The notes under the pieces: model-generated
Database searches by the model: none
What the model was told of the DNA's origin: nothing
The model's input: only the letters and a program-made list of their open reading frames with translations
Program-made: the position numbers and the translations under genes
Shown: piece by piece, positions 38,332 through 49,940 of the stretch
Layout: each line of letters starts with the position of its first letter
Position numbering within the stretch: position 1 is the stretch's first letter
NCBI RefSeq assembly: GCF_035222275.1
Contig: NC_085886.1
Coordinates: forward strand, 1,240,001-1,304,000
Length of the DNA: 64,000 nucleotides
Direction: 5' to 3'
From: Podospora bellae-mahoneyi
Lineage: Eukaryota; Ascomycota; Sordariomycetes; Sordariales; Podosporaceae

Positions 38332-40780
38332 ATGCCTTCACCCCGCGCACAACGCGCCCGCAGAGAGACTCGCAGCGAGGCTGTCGTCGAGCACTCTTCC
38401 CCGTCGCGCCCATCGAAGCGTCGTAAAAAGGTACCCCATCTCCATCTCCAACCCCGCGCTGGCGCTGGCGCATTTGCAACTGAAGCCGCATCGTCAATGT
38501 TTTCTTTGAACCCCTCCCCCTCCTTTTCCTGGACCTGCATCCCACTAGCTCCATCATCATGTATGGGTCGCTAACATGTAATGTGTCAAACGATAGAATG
38601 ACGACGTCGCCGAAGCTCCCGATGCGGCTGTCGAGCCTGCCGACGAGGGTGATTCCTCGCATGTCGCCGACCAATCGACCACGCCCTTGACGGACGAGGA
38701 ACTTATAACAAAGGTGTCCCGTAGTCTACACGCGTCCGCGCAGCCGAACCAGCTCGTCCAGGCCAGCAGGGATCATTCAAACCTGCTTCACGAGAACAAT
38801 AACGAGGGTGTTCAGGCCTATGCAAAGCTTGCCGCCTCGGACTGGACTTATTTCATCAGGCAGCTCAAGGTCAATATTGGACGCTGTCCCGACCCTCCGG
38901 CCGCACCTGCTCCTGCGCCAGCGCCGGCCGACTCTCAGGGGAGCTCGGCTCCGCCTGTCGCTGACGACAATGCCGTTCACGTCGATCTCGGACCTAGTAA
39001 GATGATTTCGAGGCTGCACGCCGTCATCTACTTTGATGGGGACCAGGAGGCGTGGCGCCTGACGGTCAAAGGTCGCAATGCGCTCAAGGTCGATGGCATT
39101 CCTTGGAGGAATGGGCAATCTGGCGTTTTGAAGAGCGGTGAGGTTATCGAGATTGGCGGGGTCGAGATGATGTTTGTCCTCCCTGTTGAGCTTAGCCCGC
39201 TCGCCATACACAAACAGTACCTGGAGCGCGCGGGAATCGGGAAGCCGGAACCAGCTGCCGCTCCCGTCCGGCCGGTCCGCCATCCGCTTCCCTCGGGTGA
39301 TGGCCTTCACTCGAGCTCACCCAACAAGTCATCTCGAGGTCATGGTGCCCAAAAGACGCTGGCGCCTGCGCCTCCCGACTACAAGCGACCGGGTACGCCC
39401 CCCTCGATTCGTCGTGTAGGGTTGGGCGTCAAGGGGCCGAATGTTGATTCCACTCCCGGGCCTATCTTGATGACCAACTCGGATGTCGATCTGAGCCTCG
39501 ATGAAAATGCGCACATCAAGCCCCAATACAGCTACGCTCAGCTAATCACACAGGCCATTATTTCCACGCCCGATCACAAATGCACACTGGCGGGGATTTA
39601 CCACTTTATCACTACCAAGTATGCCTACTACCGCCATCAACCAGCTGGTGGCTGGCAGAATTCCATCCGTCACAATCTTTCCCTACACAAAGCGTTTGAA
39701 AAGGTGGCAAGGCACTCTGATGAGCCGGGCAAGGGCATGAAGTGGCAGCTGGTGGCCGAGAACCGCGAAGAAATGATCAAGCAAACCTGGCGTGTCGGTC
39801 GAGGCGGCCACCGCGGGGCGTCTAGTAATCCGTCCTCACCATCGTCGGCCCAGCTGAACTACATCACCTCGGGACCGCGCGATATGGCCGCAGCCAGGGA
39901 TCCCGTCTCTTCTGCCCGAAAGAGAAAGGTTTCCCCTTCTGGTTCCCCGCAACCCCGGACGGTTCTCCGCACCACCGAAGCAGCGGCTCACTCCACACCC
40001 GTCCGAGCGACCAGGAAACCCCTCCCTGACGAGCCAGGAAAAGATCTTGACGGCAGCCCGTTGCCCCGGGCGGTGAGGAAGCCGGCGGCTTCGAGCGCTC
40101 TGGGCATGGTGGAGAATGCCCCCGGTTCGCCGACGCTGACGTCGAGCTACGACGCGAACGAGGATCACTTGTCGCAGTTTGTCACGCCTGCGCCGCCGAG
40201 GGTGCACCCGAGGCTGGCGCCGCCGAGCACGGCGCAGAGGCCGAGTCAGCACATGCCTACTAGTTCGCCGGCGCCATTTTGGAGGTATGCTGATTTTGGG
40301 AGCACACCGCTGAAGGCACCGGCGGGGTTTGAGGTGGGCAGTCCGACAAAGGGGGGTCCGGTGGGGGGTCTGGGGGGGGATGTGAAGGGGGAGCAGCAGG
40401 TGGCTAGCAGTCCACCGCCGGTTGTGCAATCGAGGAGGGAGAGGAGCAAGAGCCCGGTGGGGGGTGTGCCGCCGCAGAGTCCGACGAGACGAGGGGGCAG
40501 TGTGGGTGCTGTCGTCGCGCCTGGGGGGTTGGAGGATGAGGAAGGGGAGGTGGGGGGTGGGATGCCGGAGGAGGAGGGGTTTGATTTGACGAAGTGAGTA
40601 ATTTTTATTTTTTTTTGTCTTGCCAATCTTGATGACAAGAAGCTAACAAAGAATAGGGGGTTCCAAAGCATTAGCAGTTTCCACGCCACGGTCGTCAAGC
40701 CTGGTTCCAATGGGGAGTCGCAGTCGCAGTCTCAGGGGACGAATGCCAATGGAGATCCTGAGACGCAGGAGGGTGTTTGA
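38332..40780 (+). CDS. forkhead transcription factor with FHA domain (Fkh1/Fkh2 type)
   Basis: Nuclear DNA-binding protein of the Fkh1/Fkh2 class, which controls cell-cycle gene clusters in yeasts (family knowledge). Exons are 38332-38430, 38597-40593 and 40657-40780; the 166-nt first intron follows KRRKK, and the second (63 nt, GTGAGT..AATAG) is phase 2. The protein has 739 residues. The FHA domain is about 115-231 (TYFIRQLKVNIGR, SKMISRLHAVIYFDGD, GNALKVDG-like motif as RNALKVDGIPWRNG). The forkhead domain is about 338-432 (KPQYSYAQLITQAIISTP, GGWQNSIRHNLSLHKAFEKV), with the recognition helix N-S-I-R-H-N intact. The C-terminal 300 residues are Pro/Ser-rich with many SP/TP sites, suggesting CDK control. 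The last exon adds GFQSISSFHATVVKPGSN. The stop is at 40778-40780. Confidence 0.95.
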
Positions 40781-42150
40781 GCTTTTTTCGTACATTATTT
40801 GTTTCTGTGTGGTGGTGATTGATGTCAACACGGACACGGGCAAACGATTCATTGTTATCGCCACTCTTGTTTGGTCAAAGCTGAGGACGTATCATCCTCA
40901 GGTAACATGGGCATTTTTTTTCTCTTTTTTTTTTCGTTTCACATTGCCTGTTTTATTACCCTTTTTTTCCTATTCTTTCTGCTGAAGGGCTATATGGTGG
41001 GTTTAGGGAAAGGAAAGGGAGTGTGGGTGGTGCATGGGACACTGGTGTTGATTTGTTTTTAATTGACTGAGTATAATTATTACTCGTATGGGATTAAGGG
41101 ATTATTGATTGGGGAGGCGGGGGAGGTGGACTTTTTTCTTTCTCTTGTTTTTTTTCACTTGTTACTGATATCTTTTTCTTTTTCTTTTTCGGTTGCTGGA
41201 TTTATCACTAGGGGTATATGGAGTTTGAGGGCCCTCGGTTTTTTCAAGTGGTGCAGAGAGGGTAAACACACACTGTGTTGTTGTTGTTGTTGTTGTTTCT
41301 CTAGGAAGAGAGAGTCAGGGGGTGTATACCTACTACTGGCCTGAGTTGGGGCAGGATGAGATGTGATTGGAGGGAAAGGGAGGGCGATCAAGGAGATGTG
41401 TGGGGGGATGTTTGATGAGCGATGTGGGAGGAGGATGGCAGGGAGATAATATTATCGATTGGCTCTTGTTTTGTCAATTGGTAGTGTTATTCTTTTGCTG
41501 TGTTTTTGGTCGAGGGAGGAAGGAAGGAAGGTTTGATTGTCAAGCTTTGCTGATAATGGTGGGGGTTTTATCAATTGCTTGTTGGGAGTTTGTGTTGTAA
41601 AGCGTTCAAAAGCTGGGAATGAATAGTGTCAGGGGGGAGGGGTTAGCTAGCAATGGAACGTGGGATGCCGAATAGTTTGAGTTGTGCTTCCGATGTGGTG
41701 TGTGAATAGGTAATGATGGTATGGTCTGCGAATAACGATGATAAACATGTATTGTGAGAGAGGAGGCAATTTCTGGACCCTGGATTCCATACAAGTGATG
41801 AAGGGTGGCAACTAGGGGTGCATGGCGGCAAGGGGGTGTTACGGCTTCTGGAATGGGGAATGTCTCGGGTAGAATGGTTGGGGGTTGGGGTTGATGATAT
41901 GGGGGGAAAGAAGTGGTCAAAGAAGGCTGAAGCTAGGGCCCTTATGACGACAGCGTGAGCTACCTTGGCTTGTGGTAGGAGCTACCCCTTTAGCTAGGTG
42001 CTTACCTGACTTGCACATCACCACCACCCATGCATGCGCCTCAACTCGAGCAGATCACCATTGCCAATACCAGACCCCCAACCAGGACACACCCTCCATT
42101 CCCCTGCCTATTAATCAGACTTAACGATACCACTATAATACCACCACAGA
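40781..42150. other. gene-free stretch
   Basis: No gene seen. It is T/G-rich just after the forkhead gene, with a (TTG)n run near 41278-41297, then promoter sequence of the gene starting at 42151. Confidence 0.55.
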
Positions 42151-43019
42151 ATGTGGCCCTCCTCTCCACCAGGCCCTCCCCCACAGGCACACCCACACGC
42201 TATAGCCAACCCCCTTCGCGACGAGGAACAGCAATCACTGCCCCCGCCGTCGTATTACTCTTCTGTTCTCCAGCCTACCGGGGGCAGCAACCACCAACAG
42301 GAGCAGCCACCACCAGTGGACAACAAAGAACTAGAAACACAACCCCCAAGGATAGGAGACCGAGCCCCGAGCCTAGGGCCAAGTATCACCTTCCCAACAG
42401 ACAAACCCCTCCTGGTAGTCTTCCTTCGATACTGCGGATGTCCATGTAAGTCCATCTCTCCCCCCACCCCCCCAACCTCCATATTCGTGTCTAAGCTAAC
42501 CCCCTCACAGTCGCAGAACAAGCCTTCACCACCCTCACCACCTTTTCCACCACCCACCCCTCCATCACCTGCATAGCAATCACCCAATCCCCCCCCTCCG
42601 AATCCGACACCTGGATCATCTCCCTCGGCGGCCTCTGGTCCATCTCCACCGTCATCCCCGACCCGTCTTTATCACTCTACCATTCCTGGGGATTACACCA
42701 AAACAGGTCATGGTACGACTGGTTTGTGGAGAACCTCAAAGTTCCCATCACCAAGCCGGTGAATGTCACCAATCTGGAGCATAAGCCTCATGGGAGGTAC
42801 GAAGGAGAGAATAAATGGCAGCAGGGGGGCGCGTTTGGGATTGACCAGGATGGGTTTGTGAGGTGGGCTTGGGTAGGGAGGAAGGTGGATGATGTTGTGG
42901 ATTTTGAAAGGGGCGGGGTGGTGGAGGCGCTTTTCGGGAGGGAGAAACAGAAGAAGAAGAAGGGGGGAGAGGGGGGGGACAATAAAGATGAGGGGGGTGG
43001 GAATGGACAGCTGATGTAG
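42151..43019 (+). CDS. thioredoxin-fold protein, AhpC/TSA-like (PRXL2-type)
   Basis: Probable thioredoxin-fold protein of 267 residues related to the AhpC/TSA antioxidant group found in many fungi; the reaction is not established from sequence. Exons are 42151-42445 and 42511-43019; the 65-nt intron (GTAAGT..CTCACAG) is phase 1 and splits the active-site region. The N-terminus is Pro/Gln-rich. The fold core reads DKPLLVVFLRYCGCPFAEQAF, with two cysteines in CGC at the position where peroxiredoxin-like proteins carry their redox site, followed by SITCIAITQS and LGGLWSISTVIPDPSLSLYHSWGL. The sequence FGIDQDGFVRWAWVGRKVDD is the expected late strand. The C-terminus is Lys/Gly-rich and low-complexity. 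The 3' UTR holds a 10-bp microsatellite and AATAAA at 43240-43245. Confidence 0.8.
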
Positions 43020-43150
43020 TATGAGGTTGTGCTTGATGATTGGGAGAGTGAGTGATCAAGGGGGGAGATGGCAATACAGAGATCGGGAGAAAGAGATGTG
43101 CAGTAGAGTTAATAATCAGTATTCATTCAATCACTGTGCTATTGGTTGTG

Positions 43151-43230
43151 TATGTGTGTGTATGTGTGTGTATGTGTGTGTATGTGTGTGTATGTGTGTG
43201 TATGTGTGTGTATGTGTGTGTATGTGTGTG
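43151..43230. repeat. 10-bp microsatellite (TATGTGTGTG)8
   Basis: Eight perfect tandem copies of TATGTGTGTG in the likely 3' UTR of the thioredoxin-fold gene. Confidence 0.95.
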
Positions 43231-43258
43231 TGAGTGGAAAATAAAGAGATAAAAAAGG

Positions 43259-43303
43259 AAACGCTGGAAACGCTGGGAACGCTGCCCTGAAAATCAAACG
43301 CTG
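43259..43303. repeat. four spaced copies of AACGCTG
   Basis: AACGCTG occurs four times within 45 bp directly 3' of the tRNA-like sequence. Significance unknown. Confidence 0.7.
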
Positions 43304-43304
43304 T

Positions 43305-43388
43305 GTGACGGGCCAGGAGTCGAACCTGGTTTTTTTTTTTTTTTTGGCTCAAACTTGGGAGTGTAATAACCGCTATACTACCACGCCA
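43305..43388 (-). pseudogene. tRNA-Asp-like relic with internal A16
   Basis: The minus strand carries a perfect A box (TAGTATAGCGG) and a perfect B box (GGTTCGACTCC) with a paired T stem CCAGG/CCTGG. The ends TGGCGTG and CCCGTCA can form an acceptor stem with one mismatch and one wobble pair. The TAGTATAGYGG D-arm is typical of eukaryotic tRNA-Asp. After the 5' half of the anticodon arm (ACTCCCAAG...), however, there is no complementary 3' half; instead 16 A (T16 on plus, 43330-43345) lead straight into the T arm. No clear anticodon can be assigned, so I call it a tRNA pseudogene. An unusual intron-bearing tRNA is the alternative. Confidence 0.65.
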
Positions 43389-43923
43389 CAGAATTGTGAT
43401 TAGAATTCGAAAACTATATACCCCCGTTGGTTGGGTTGGGTTGGAGACAATGATGAAAGTGGCGTTGTTTAGGGCGGAAGGCTGAAGATGTTACGTCTTG
43501 ACGGCATGTGAAAGAGTAACTATACAGAACAGTGACCGGCAATGCAGATGGACAACATATTAAACGAGGTGTCAGGACATGACAGCCATTGTAAATGGGG
43601 AGATGAAATTGTATTGAAGCAGTCAAAACAACATGTAATGAACAAGAACAAACAGCTATGGAGCAGAACCCCAACATGATATCATAAAAAGCCAAAAGTG
43701 AGAGACAGAGACAGAGAGAGAGAGAGATAGAACTATGATGCTAAACGATAGAGAAACACACATGTTTATTCCTTCCAGTCCCATTCCTCTCAAAAAGAAA
43801 ATCTCCAATTATTGTGTACCATCACCATAACAAGGCTTCACAACTCCACCTCTTCTCACACACTCATACATACACGATTCTCTCAGTCCATGTCTCGTAC
43901 ATTCTAACCGGTATCGCTTGCAT
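43389..43923. other. gene-free stretch
   Basis: No gene seen. It is the 3' flank of the sugar transporter gene, with an (AG)n run near 43703-43727. Confidence 0.6.
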
Positions 43924-46082
43924 CTAATACTCCATCCCACCAAAGCTCTTATTCCTCACCAGCGTCGCCCTCTCCAAGCTCGCCCTGGGAAGCTGCTCAT
44001 GGCTCCGCGTCCTACTGCGCGCTGTGCCCGGCCGCGAAGGGGCGTCGCCGTCTTCGACAGCGCTCATGATATCCGCGGGGACATCCGGATCATCCCTGAT
44101 GCGGTGGATGAAGAAGGCCGAGATCAGCACGGTGATGCCACCCAATGCCAGCACAATCGCGATACTGTGGTCTCCCGGCTCGCCGCGGGGCTTTTGGAAA
44201 ATTTGGAAGATCACACTACTGAGCAAGGTGGCGATGATCTGAGGGGCAGCAATGGCCATGTTGTGGATCCCCAAGATGACACCGGCCTGGTCGGCGGCTT
44301 CAGCGTCTTCCCCTGATTCGAGCTCGCGGGCCTCGTCGGAGTTGTAGCCGTCCATTCCGCGGGTGGGTGAGAGCATCCTCTGCGCTCGTTGTTGGCGACG
44401 CTCTTCGTCGCGGCGGGAAATCTCGGCGCTGATGATAGCCCATGGTGCCCAGAGAGTAAGAGCCCAGGTGATACCGACGAGGCCAATGAGTACTGTGGCG
44501 GCTGTGACGGTCCGCACGAAAACAGTGCAAAGCATGCTGCAGGTGAAGAGAATCTGGGCAAGCATCCAGGCGCGGCGAAGCGTGAATCCAGGGATGACGA
44601 GGTAGTCCAACCAGGACTTTTCCTCGTCATAATCCTTGAGCGAGCTGGGGCCGCCCTCGTCAGGGGAGACAACAGCACTGCCAGGTTGAGTTGTGTATGT
44701 TGGCGCAATGAAGAAGGGGAGGAACACATTCGTTGCCAGACTAGTGATCGCAAAGATGAGCAACGCAAAGGTTCCCTCCCGAGTGGCGTCTTCATAGAGC
44801 CTGTCGAGTTCCTCAGGGGTCATGTTCGGGTTGGCCTCGAGATATGGTTCGGCATAAATCTCGCCAATGTACGACGAAGTGTAGAAGAGCATAGGGAAGA
44901 AGCCAATCCATGCGCAGAATTGGACTTCGCAGACTTTTCTGGTCTGGGGCGGTAGCCGTTGAATGGAGGTGAAGATCTTGTTGAAGAAGGCGAGGACGCC
45001 AGGCTTGTCCTTGGTGGGTGGCCCCTCGAGTCGGGGATCTCGTTCGCGGATAAAAATGCAGGTAGCGACAACCGTCACTCCCAGCGCAATACTCGCGATG
45101 GCGCAAAGGTCCTTGAATTGGGTATCACCCAAAAACCAGAGCACACTGGGCAGATCGGTATAGCCAGCGAGGTAGCCTGCAATGTTTCCAATACCGACAA
45201 ACCTGCTTGCCATGGCATTCGCAACCTCTGTAACAAGCGTTAGACTTGAACTAAATCAAGGGGCATAGAATAACTGACCTTGCTGATGAGAGGGTGCGCA
45301 GTCGACAATAAACGCTCGAATCGCGGCTTGCACTGCAATGGCTGGTCAGCACCCAAGTCCTCCTATCCGGTCCTGTGCAATAACCTACCTGTATTGATTG
45401 CAAAGTCCAAAATATACACCCACAAAACTGCAATAACGATAATGGAGTTCTTCACAAATGCCGACTCTGGGTCTGCTCCGAATACGCCAAAGAAGCCCCC
45501 AACGATGTCTTTGGTCCAGGCAAGGAACATCAACGATATGATGGTGGCAGCAGCCCCTCCGAGCATGAATGGCTTGCGCTTGCCCCAGCTCAGACGACAA
45601 TTGTCGCTCAGCATGCCAACATATGGTTGCACCAATGTCCCCGACAACGGCCCGGCAATCCAGACCAGCGCCATCAACGACTTGCTCAGACCGAGCGAGA
45701 GCAGGTAAGGAGAGCCATTGGACATCTCAACCGACCATGCGATCTGCAGGCCACCAATACTAATAGTCAAGAGGATGAGATACCAGACACTCTTAGTCGC
45801 CTGGTGCTCATCCTCGCCGTTATCGAGCGCTTGGGGGCGGATGAAGCCATCGTCTTCACCCGAGCCGGAGGAGGGAGAGAGCAGCGGCGACTGCTCGTTC
45901 AGACTGTCCGTGTCGAATACTGGCTGACGGTCATTTCCACCAGATGATGGGTTGCCTGTCCTTGATGATTTCGCCTGTTCTTTGCCCTTGGTCGATTGAT
46001 TCGTGGGTGTTGATGGCTGTTGGCGTTGGCTGTCGCCTGCGGGGTGGCCCCGATCTGGAATTGCTGCTAACGACGACGTCAT
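43924..46082 (-). CDS. Sut1-type sucrose/alpha-glucoside proton symporter (GPH/MFS)
   Basis: Predicted 12-helix plasma-membrane or vacuolar proton-coupled disaccharide carrier, resembling fission-yeast Sut1 and plant SUTs (family knowledge). Exons are 46082-45389, 45332-45279 and 45227-43924; introns are 56 and 51 nt, both phase 1, around a 54-nt middle exon encoding QAAIRAFIVDCAPSHQQ. The protein has 683 residues. A Ser/Gln-rich N-tail of about 90 residues precedes the first helix. SUT hallmarks are IGGLQIAWSVEMSNGSPYLLSLG, the loop SDNCRLSWGKRKPF and NAMASRFVGIGNIAGYLAG. A long central cytosolic loop (PDEGGPSSLKDYDEE) and a second Glu/Arg-rich loop before the last helices are typical of fungal members. 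The C-terminal tail is Ser/Arg-rich and ends FGGMEY. Its start faces nhx1 across about 1.6 kb. Confidence 0.92.
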
Positions 46083-47678
46083 GCGGAGCAAGAGCTTAGA
46101 AGCTGCCACAGCAACAACAGCGGTTCGCGCGCTTCCGTGTCGCTCGACCTGGCACGGAAAAAAACAATCGACGGCGTCTTCTATGCGAGTTTGTAATTTT
46201 CTCGATGTGTTGGATTCGAGCGAATGAGCTATCGGTGGTTTCGTAAGTGGTGGTCGGGTTGGGCAAAAAGCAGGACGGAAGAGGGCGTGGGAGGTGCCTG
46301 TGAAAGAAGAGCTGAGGTGCCTGCGTTTCGGCCGTGCCGGGATCGTCCCTGGGAGCACAGGTCGCGGCGAATACAGGAGGCTGTGGCACTGGACGGAGCT
46401 GGGAGGGCACCGAGGGATGCTCGCAACTGATATAAACTTGTAGAGGAGTGCAAATATCACGCGGCCAAGTCAACGTCTGCCACGAGACCCGTCGTGGTTC
46501 GAGTGGTGCGATTGCGGAAGCAAGTCGAGAAAACCCCGGCTATCTAGAGGAGGCAGGGCTGGTCTGTGACAAAAGATACTGCAATGCAGAGCAACTTGAG
46601 CTTCGATCTTGGTTGGTCCACGAATGACAACCATCAGAGAGACGCCAGGCGGCACGGGTCTGGATCTCTTGAAGCTGCAGGGGCCATCATGGAAGGCCCA
46701 GCGCCGAGCGACAGGCTTCTCCGGATTTTGCGGGCACTAATTATGTCAGGCAATTGGAACCACAGCGGGCCGTTATTCTTTGTTCCATGGATCGCAGCAC
46801 TGTTGCTTCAACGTCCAATCTTTTGACTGGGTCTGAGATCTCTGACTCGGATCCCTTGGCAGAAACAACCACCAAACATTCCTTCCAACATGTTCCGAGT
46901 ATTGGGGATTGTCTTTGAACTCCAGCAACAGATCAGAACCACATGTTTTGGAGCAGTGGCTGCCATGGTGCACAGTGTAAATACGAAGCAATACGGCGGC
47001 TTCACATGGCCTCGATTTAATCCCAACCCAAGCAAGCACTAGTAGCCCAGGTGACAGCTTCATGAGCCCGTAGTTGATATTTTGCTGAACCGGCTGATGA
47101 TGCGAAGTAGCACAGAGTTGTATTTTTGACCGTCTTGTATTTATTGTTGAATATGGACGCGGATATCGAGAGTGATGCTGGAGCTTGATATATGACCGAG
47201 AAGACTGACACAGAATCTGCTATGCAGTTCTTATCCCGACGTAGCAGAACAATAGGTGCTATGAGTGAGGTTCAAGATGTGTGAACAGCTCAACTTAGAC
47301 ACATGCTTCCCCTCCAAGTGCCAAGCCTATTGACCCACCGATTGGGAAGCTCCCCTGTTGGCGGTTGGTGGTGGCTTGCGCGGATTGGCCGCCTCATGGT
47401 CATCGGCGGGTCTCGGCAGCGATCCTTGTGGACACTTTCTTGAACCTGGCGACGTCTCAAACTTGGGATGTTGAGCTTACCAAATGCCAACCAAATCAGC
47501 CTGTCCAGACGTGCCATCGCCGTCCGTCTCTTACGTACCTTTTACCATTTCATGCTCCTTCGCTTCCCGTGAGCCTGAGAGTCCTGAGCCCTGCCGTGAC
47601 CTCTGAGCTGGACTGAGCTTCCCCAACCCTCGTCCGCGCCGGGGCCAAGCTCGCTGTCGCTGTCCAACAGACGCCGCC
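46083..47678. promoter_or_regulatory. divergent intergenic region between sugar transporter and nhx1
   Basis: No coding frame was supported in this 1.6-kb region, which must hold both promoters. The frame upstream of 46082 stays open for 126 codons without domain content and is taken as leader. Confidence 0.5.
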
Positions 47679-49940
47679 ATGCTGTCAGAAGTTGTCGCGA
47701 GCTCCCTCGTGGAACTTGCCAGTACGCGCATTCCCCCTTTCTCCCTCCCCACCCCCAAACTATCCCACAGACAGGCTCTAACAGAATGCTTCAGAACGAG
47801 AGGAAGAAGACCCCGCCGGTATGCCCGATCCCCTACACCCATCATCCGAACTCCCCCCTCCCGCCGAACGAACATCTCGAGACCCTCGACAGCATGCTAA
47901 CTGCGCGATACAGGCTCCGACCCGCCCCACCAGGAGAAATACTCATCATGGGCCATATTTATTCTGCTGTCGCTACTCATTGTGTCGTTCTGCACGAGCT
48001 ACACTCTACAACAGAGAAAGATCACAGCTATTCATGAAACTGTCGTATCCATCTTCGGCGGTACGAACGATTCTCCTCCATCATCCCCCGACGAACCTCA
48101 CCCTAACCAACATATTTCTAGGCATGACCATCGGTCTCATCCTCCGCGTATCGGGCTTCGATTCCGTCCGAGACTTGGTCAACTTTAACTACCAATACTT
48201 CTTCAACCTTCTCCTTCCCCCGATTATTCTCTCGTCCGGCTACGAACTCCACCAAGCCAACTTTTTTCGAAATATAGGAACAATTTTGAGTTTTGCTTTT
48301 GCGGGAACGCTCATCTCGGCCGTTGTGATTGGCGTCTTGCTCTTCTTTTACACTGCAATCTCTCCCGAGGGGCTGGATGTGTCGTGGACCGATGCCATCG
48401 CCGTCGGCGCAACGCTTTCTGCCACAGATCCGGTCACTATCTTGGCAATTTTCAACTCGTACAAGGTTGACCCGAAGCTGTACACCATCATCTTCGGCGA
48501 GTCTATTCTGAACGATGCAGTGGCCATTGTTATTTTCGAGGCTTCCCAGGCCAAGCATTCTTCCGGGTCAGGGGGTATTGGCATCTTCAGCATCCTGCAT
48601 GGAATCTGGTACTTCTTGAAAGAGTTCTTTGGCAGTTTGGCGATTGGCTGCATTGTGGGCGTAATGACTGCTCTCGCCTTGAAGTACACCTATGTCAGAC
48701 GGTATCCAGCCATCGAGAGTTGCTTGGTTGTGCTCATTGCTTATGCCAGCTACTTTTTCTCCCAAGCTATTGCGATGTCTGGTAGGTCTTCCCGTAAGCG
48801 CCCGTACTTGAGAATCGTGGATTAACTTGGTGCTCAGGAATTGTATCGCTTCTCTTCTGCGGCATCACGCTCAAGCACTACGCTTACTTCAACATGTCCC
48901 GCCGAACGCAGCTGACGACCAAGTACCTGTTCCAAGTTCTCGCTCACCTGTCTGAAAACTTCATCTTTATCTACCTAGGTCTAGCCCTCTTCACGGAGAG
49001 GAACCTCGTCTTTCAGCCCCTGTTGATCATTGTCACGGTTGTTTCCGTCTGTGCGGCAAGATGGCTCGCTGTCTTCCCGCTTTCTCGAGCGATCAACTGG
49101 TTCCGCCGATATAGAGCCGCCCGACGTGGTGGCGAAGCCGATGAGTTGCCCTACAGCTACCAAGCCATGCTCTTCTGGGCCGGTCTTCGTGGAGCCGTCG
49201 GCGTCGCTCTCTCAGCCCGCTTTACCGCGAAGGAAACCCAAGCTTTGCAAGCGACCGTCCTTGTTGTAGTGGTGCTGACCGTCATCATCTTTGGCGGCAC
49301 TACAGCCCGCATGCTCGAGATATTAGGAATCCGCACTGGGGTAACAGAGGATGCGGATTCCGATGACGAGTTTGATATCGAGGCTATTGGAGGCGGACTT
49401 TACAAACGACCGGACAATAGTGGGATAGGATACAATCCCAGAAGTCGGAGCCGCGGGTCTGCCGTTGCATTGGATAACGTTGGCGGTAATAACAGCAACG
49501 GTGCGAGCTGGACATCAGGAAACAGGAGGAAACCCACCCATGGGAGAAAGGGACACAACTCCAAGGACAGCAACGACTTTGAGAGGTCAGAGTTGTTGGG
49601 TGTCAACAATGGCGGGAGCAATAACACTGACTCTGAGTTTGGGAGCGACATTGACATCTCAGACTTGCCACCACCGGCACCGAGGAGGAGGTCGAGCCCT
49701 ATGCCAGGAGGGGACATCCCACCAGCTTCGACTGCGGCCACAACCCTTGGCTCTGGCCAGAACAGCGAGAGTGGGAATCATTCCACGCCACTAACAGCGT
49801 CTGCTGCGATTAGACAACTGTTCAGAACAGACGACCCATCTGCCCTGTTTAGACAGTTGGACGAAGACTACATCAAGCCGACGCTGTTGCTAGATGGGAG
49901 TCATGGTAGAGGAGGCAGTGGTGGTGGAGGCTCGCATTAG
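47679..49940 (+). CDS. nhx1: Nhx1-type endosomal/vacuolar Na+(K+)/H+ exchanger (CPA1)
   Basis: Predicted intracellular monovalent cation/proton antiporter controlling endosomal and vacuolar pH and salt tolerance (family knowledge). Exons are 47679-47721, 47795-47818 (24 nt), 47914-48060, 48122-48781 and 48838-49940. The microexon encodes REEEDPA and is supported by CTAAC 14 nt before its acceptor and by frame: no other acceptor I found joins the ATG to EKYSSWAIFILL. The protein has 658 residues. Typical motifs are FFNLLLPPIILSSGYE (amiloride-site region), TLSATDPVTILAIF, FGESILNDAVAIVIFE (with the key ND pair), HLSENFIFIYLGLALF and FWAGLRGAVGVALS. The C-terminal 200 residues are cytosolic, Ser/Gly/Asn-rich and disordered. 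AATAAA occurs at 50171-50176. It is convergent with the DHA1 transporter gene. Confidence 0.95.

Noticed and set aside
46470-47660. Searched for a gene between the sugar transporter and nhx1
   Set aside because: Only short frames on both strands; treated as divergent promoter DNA.
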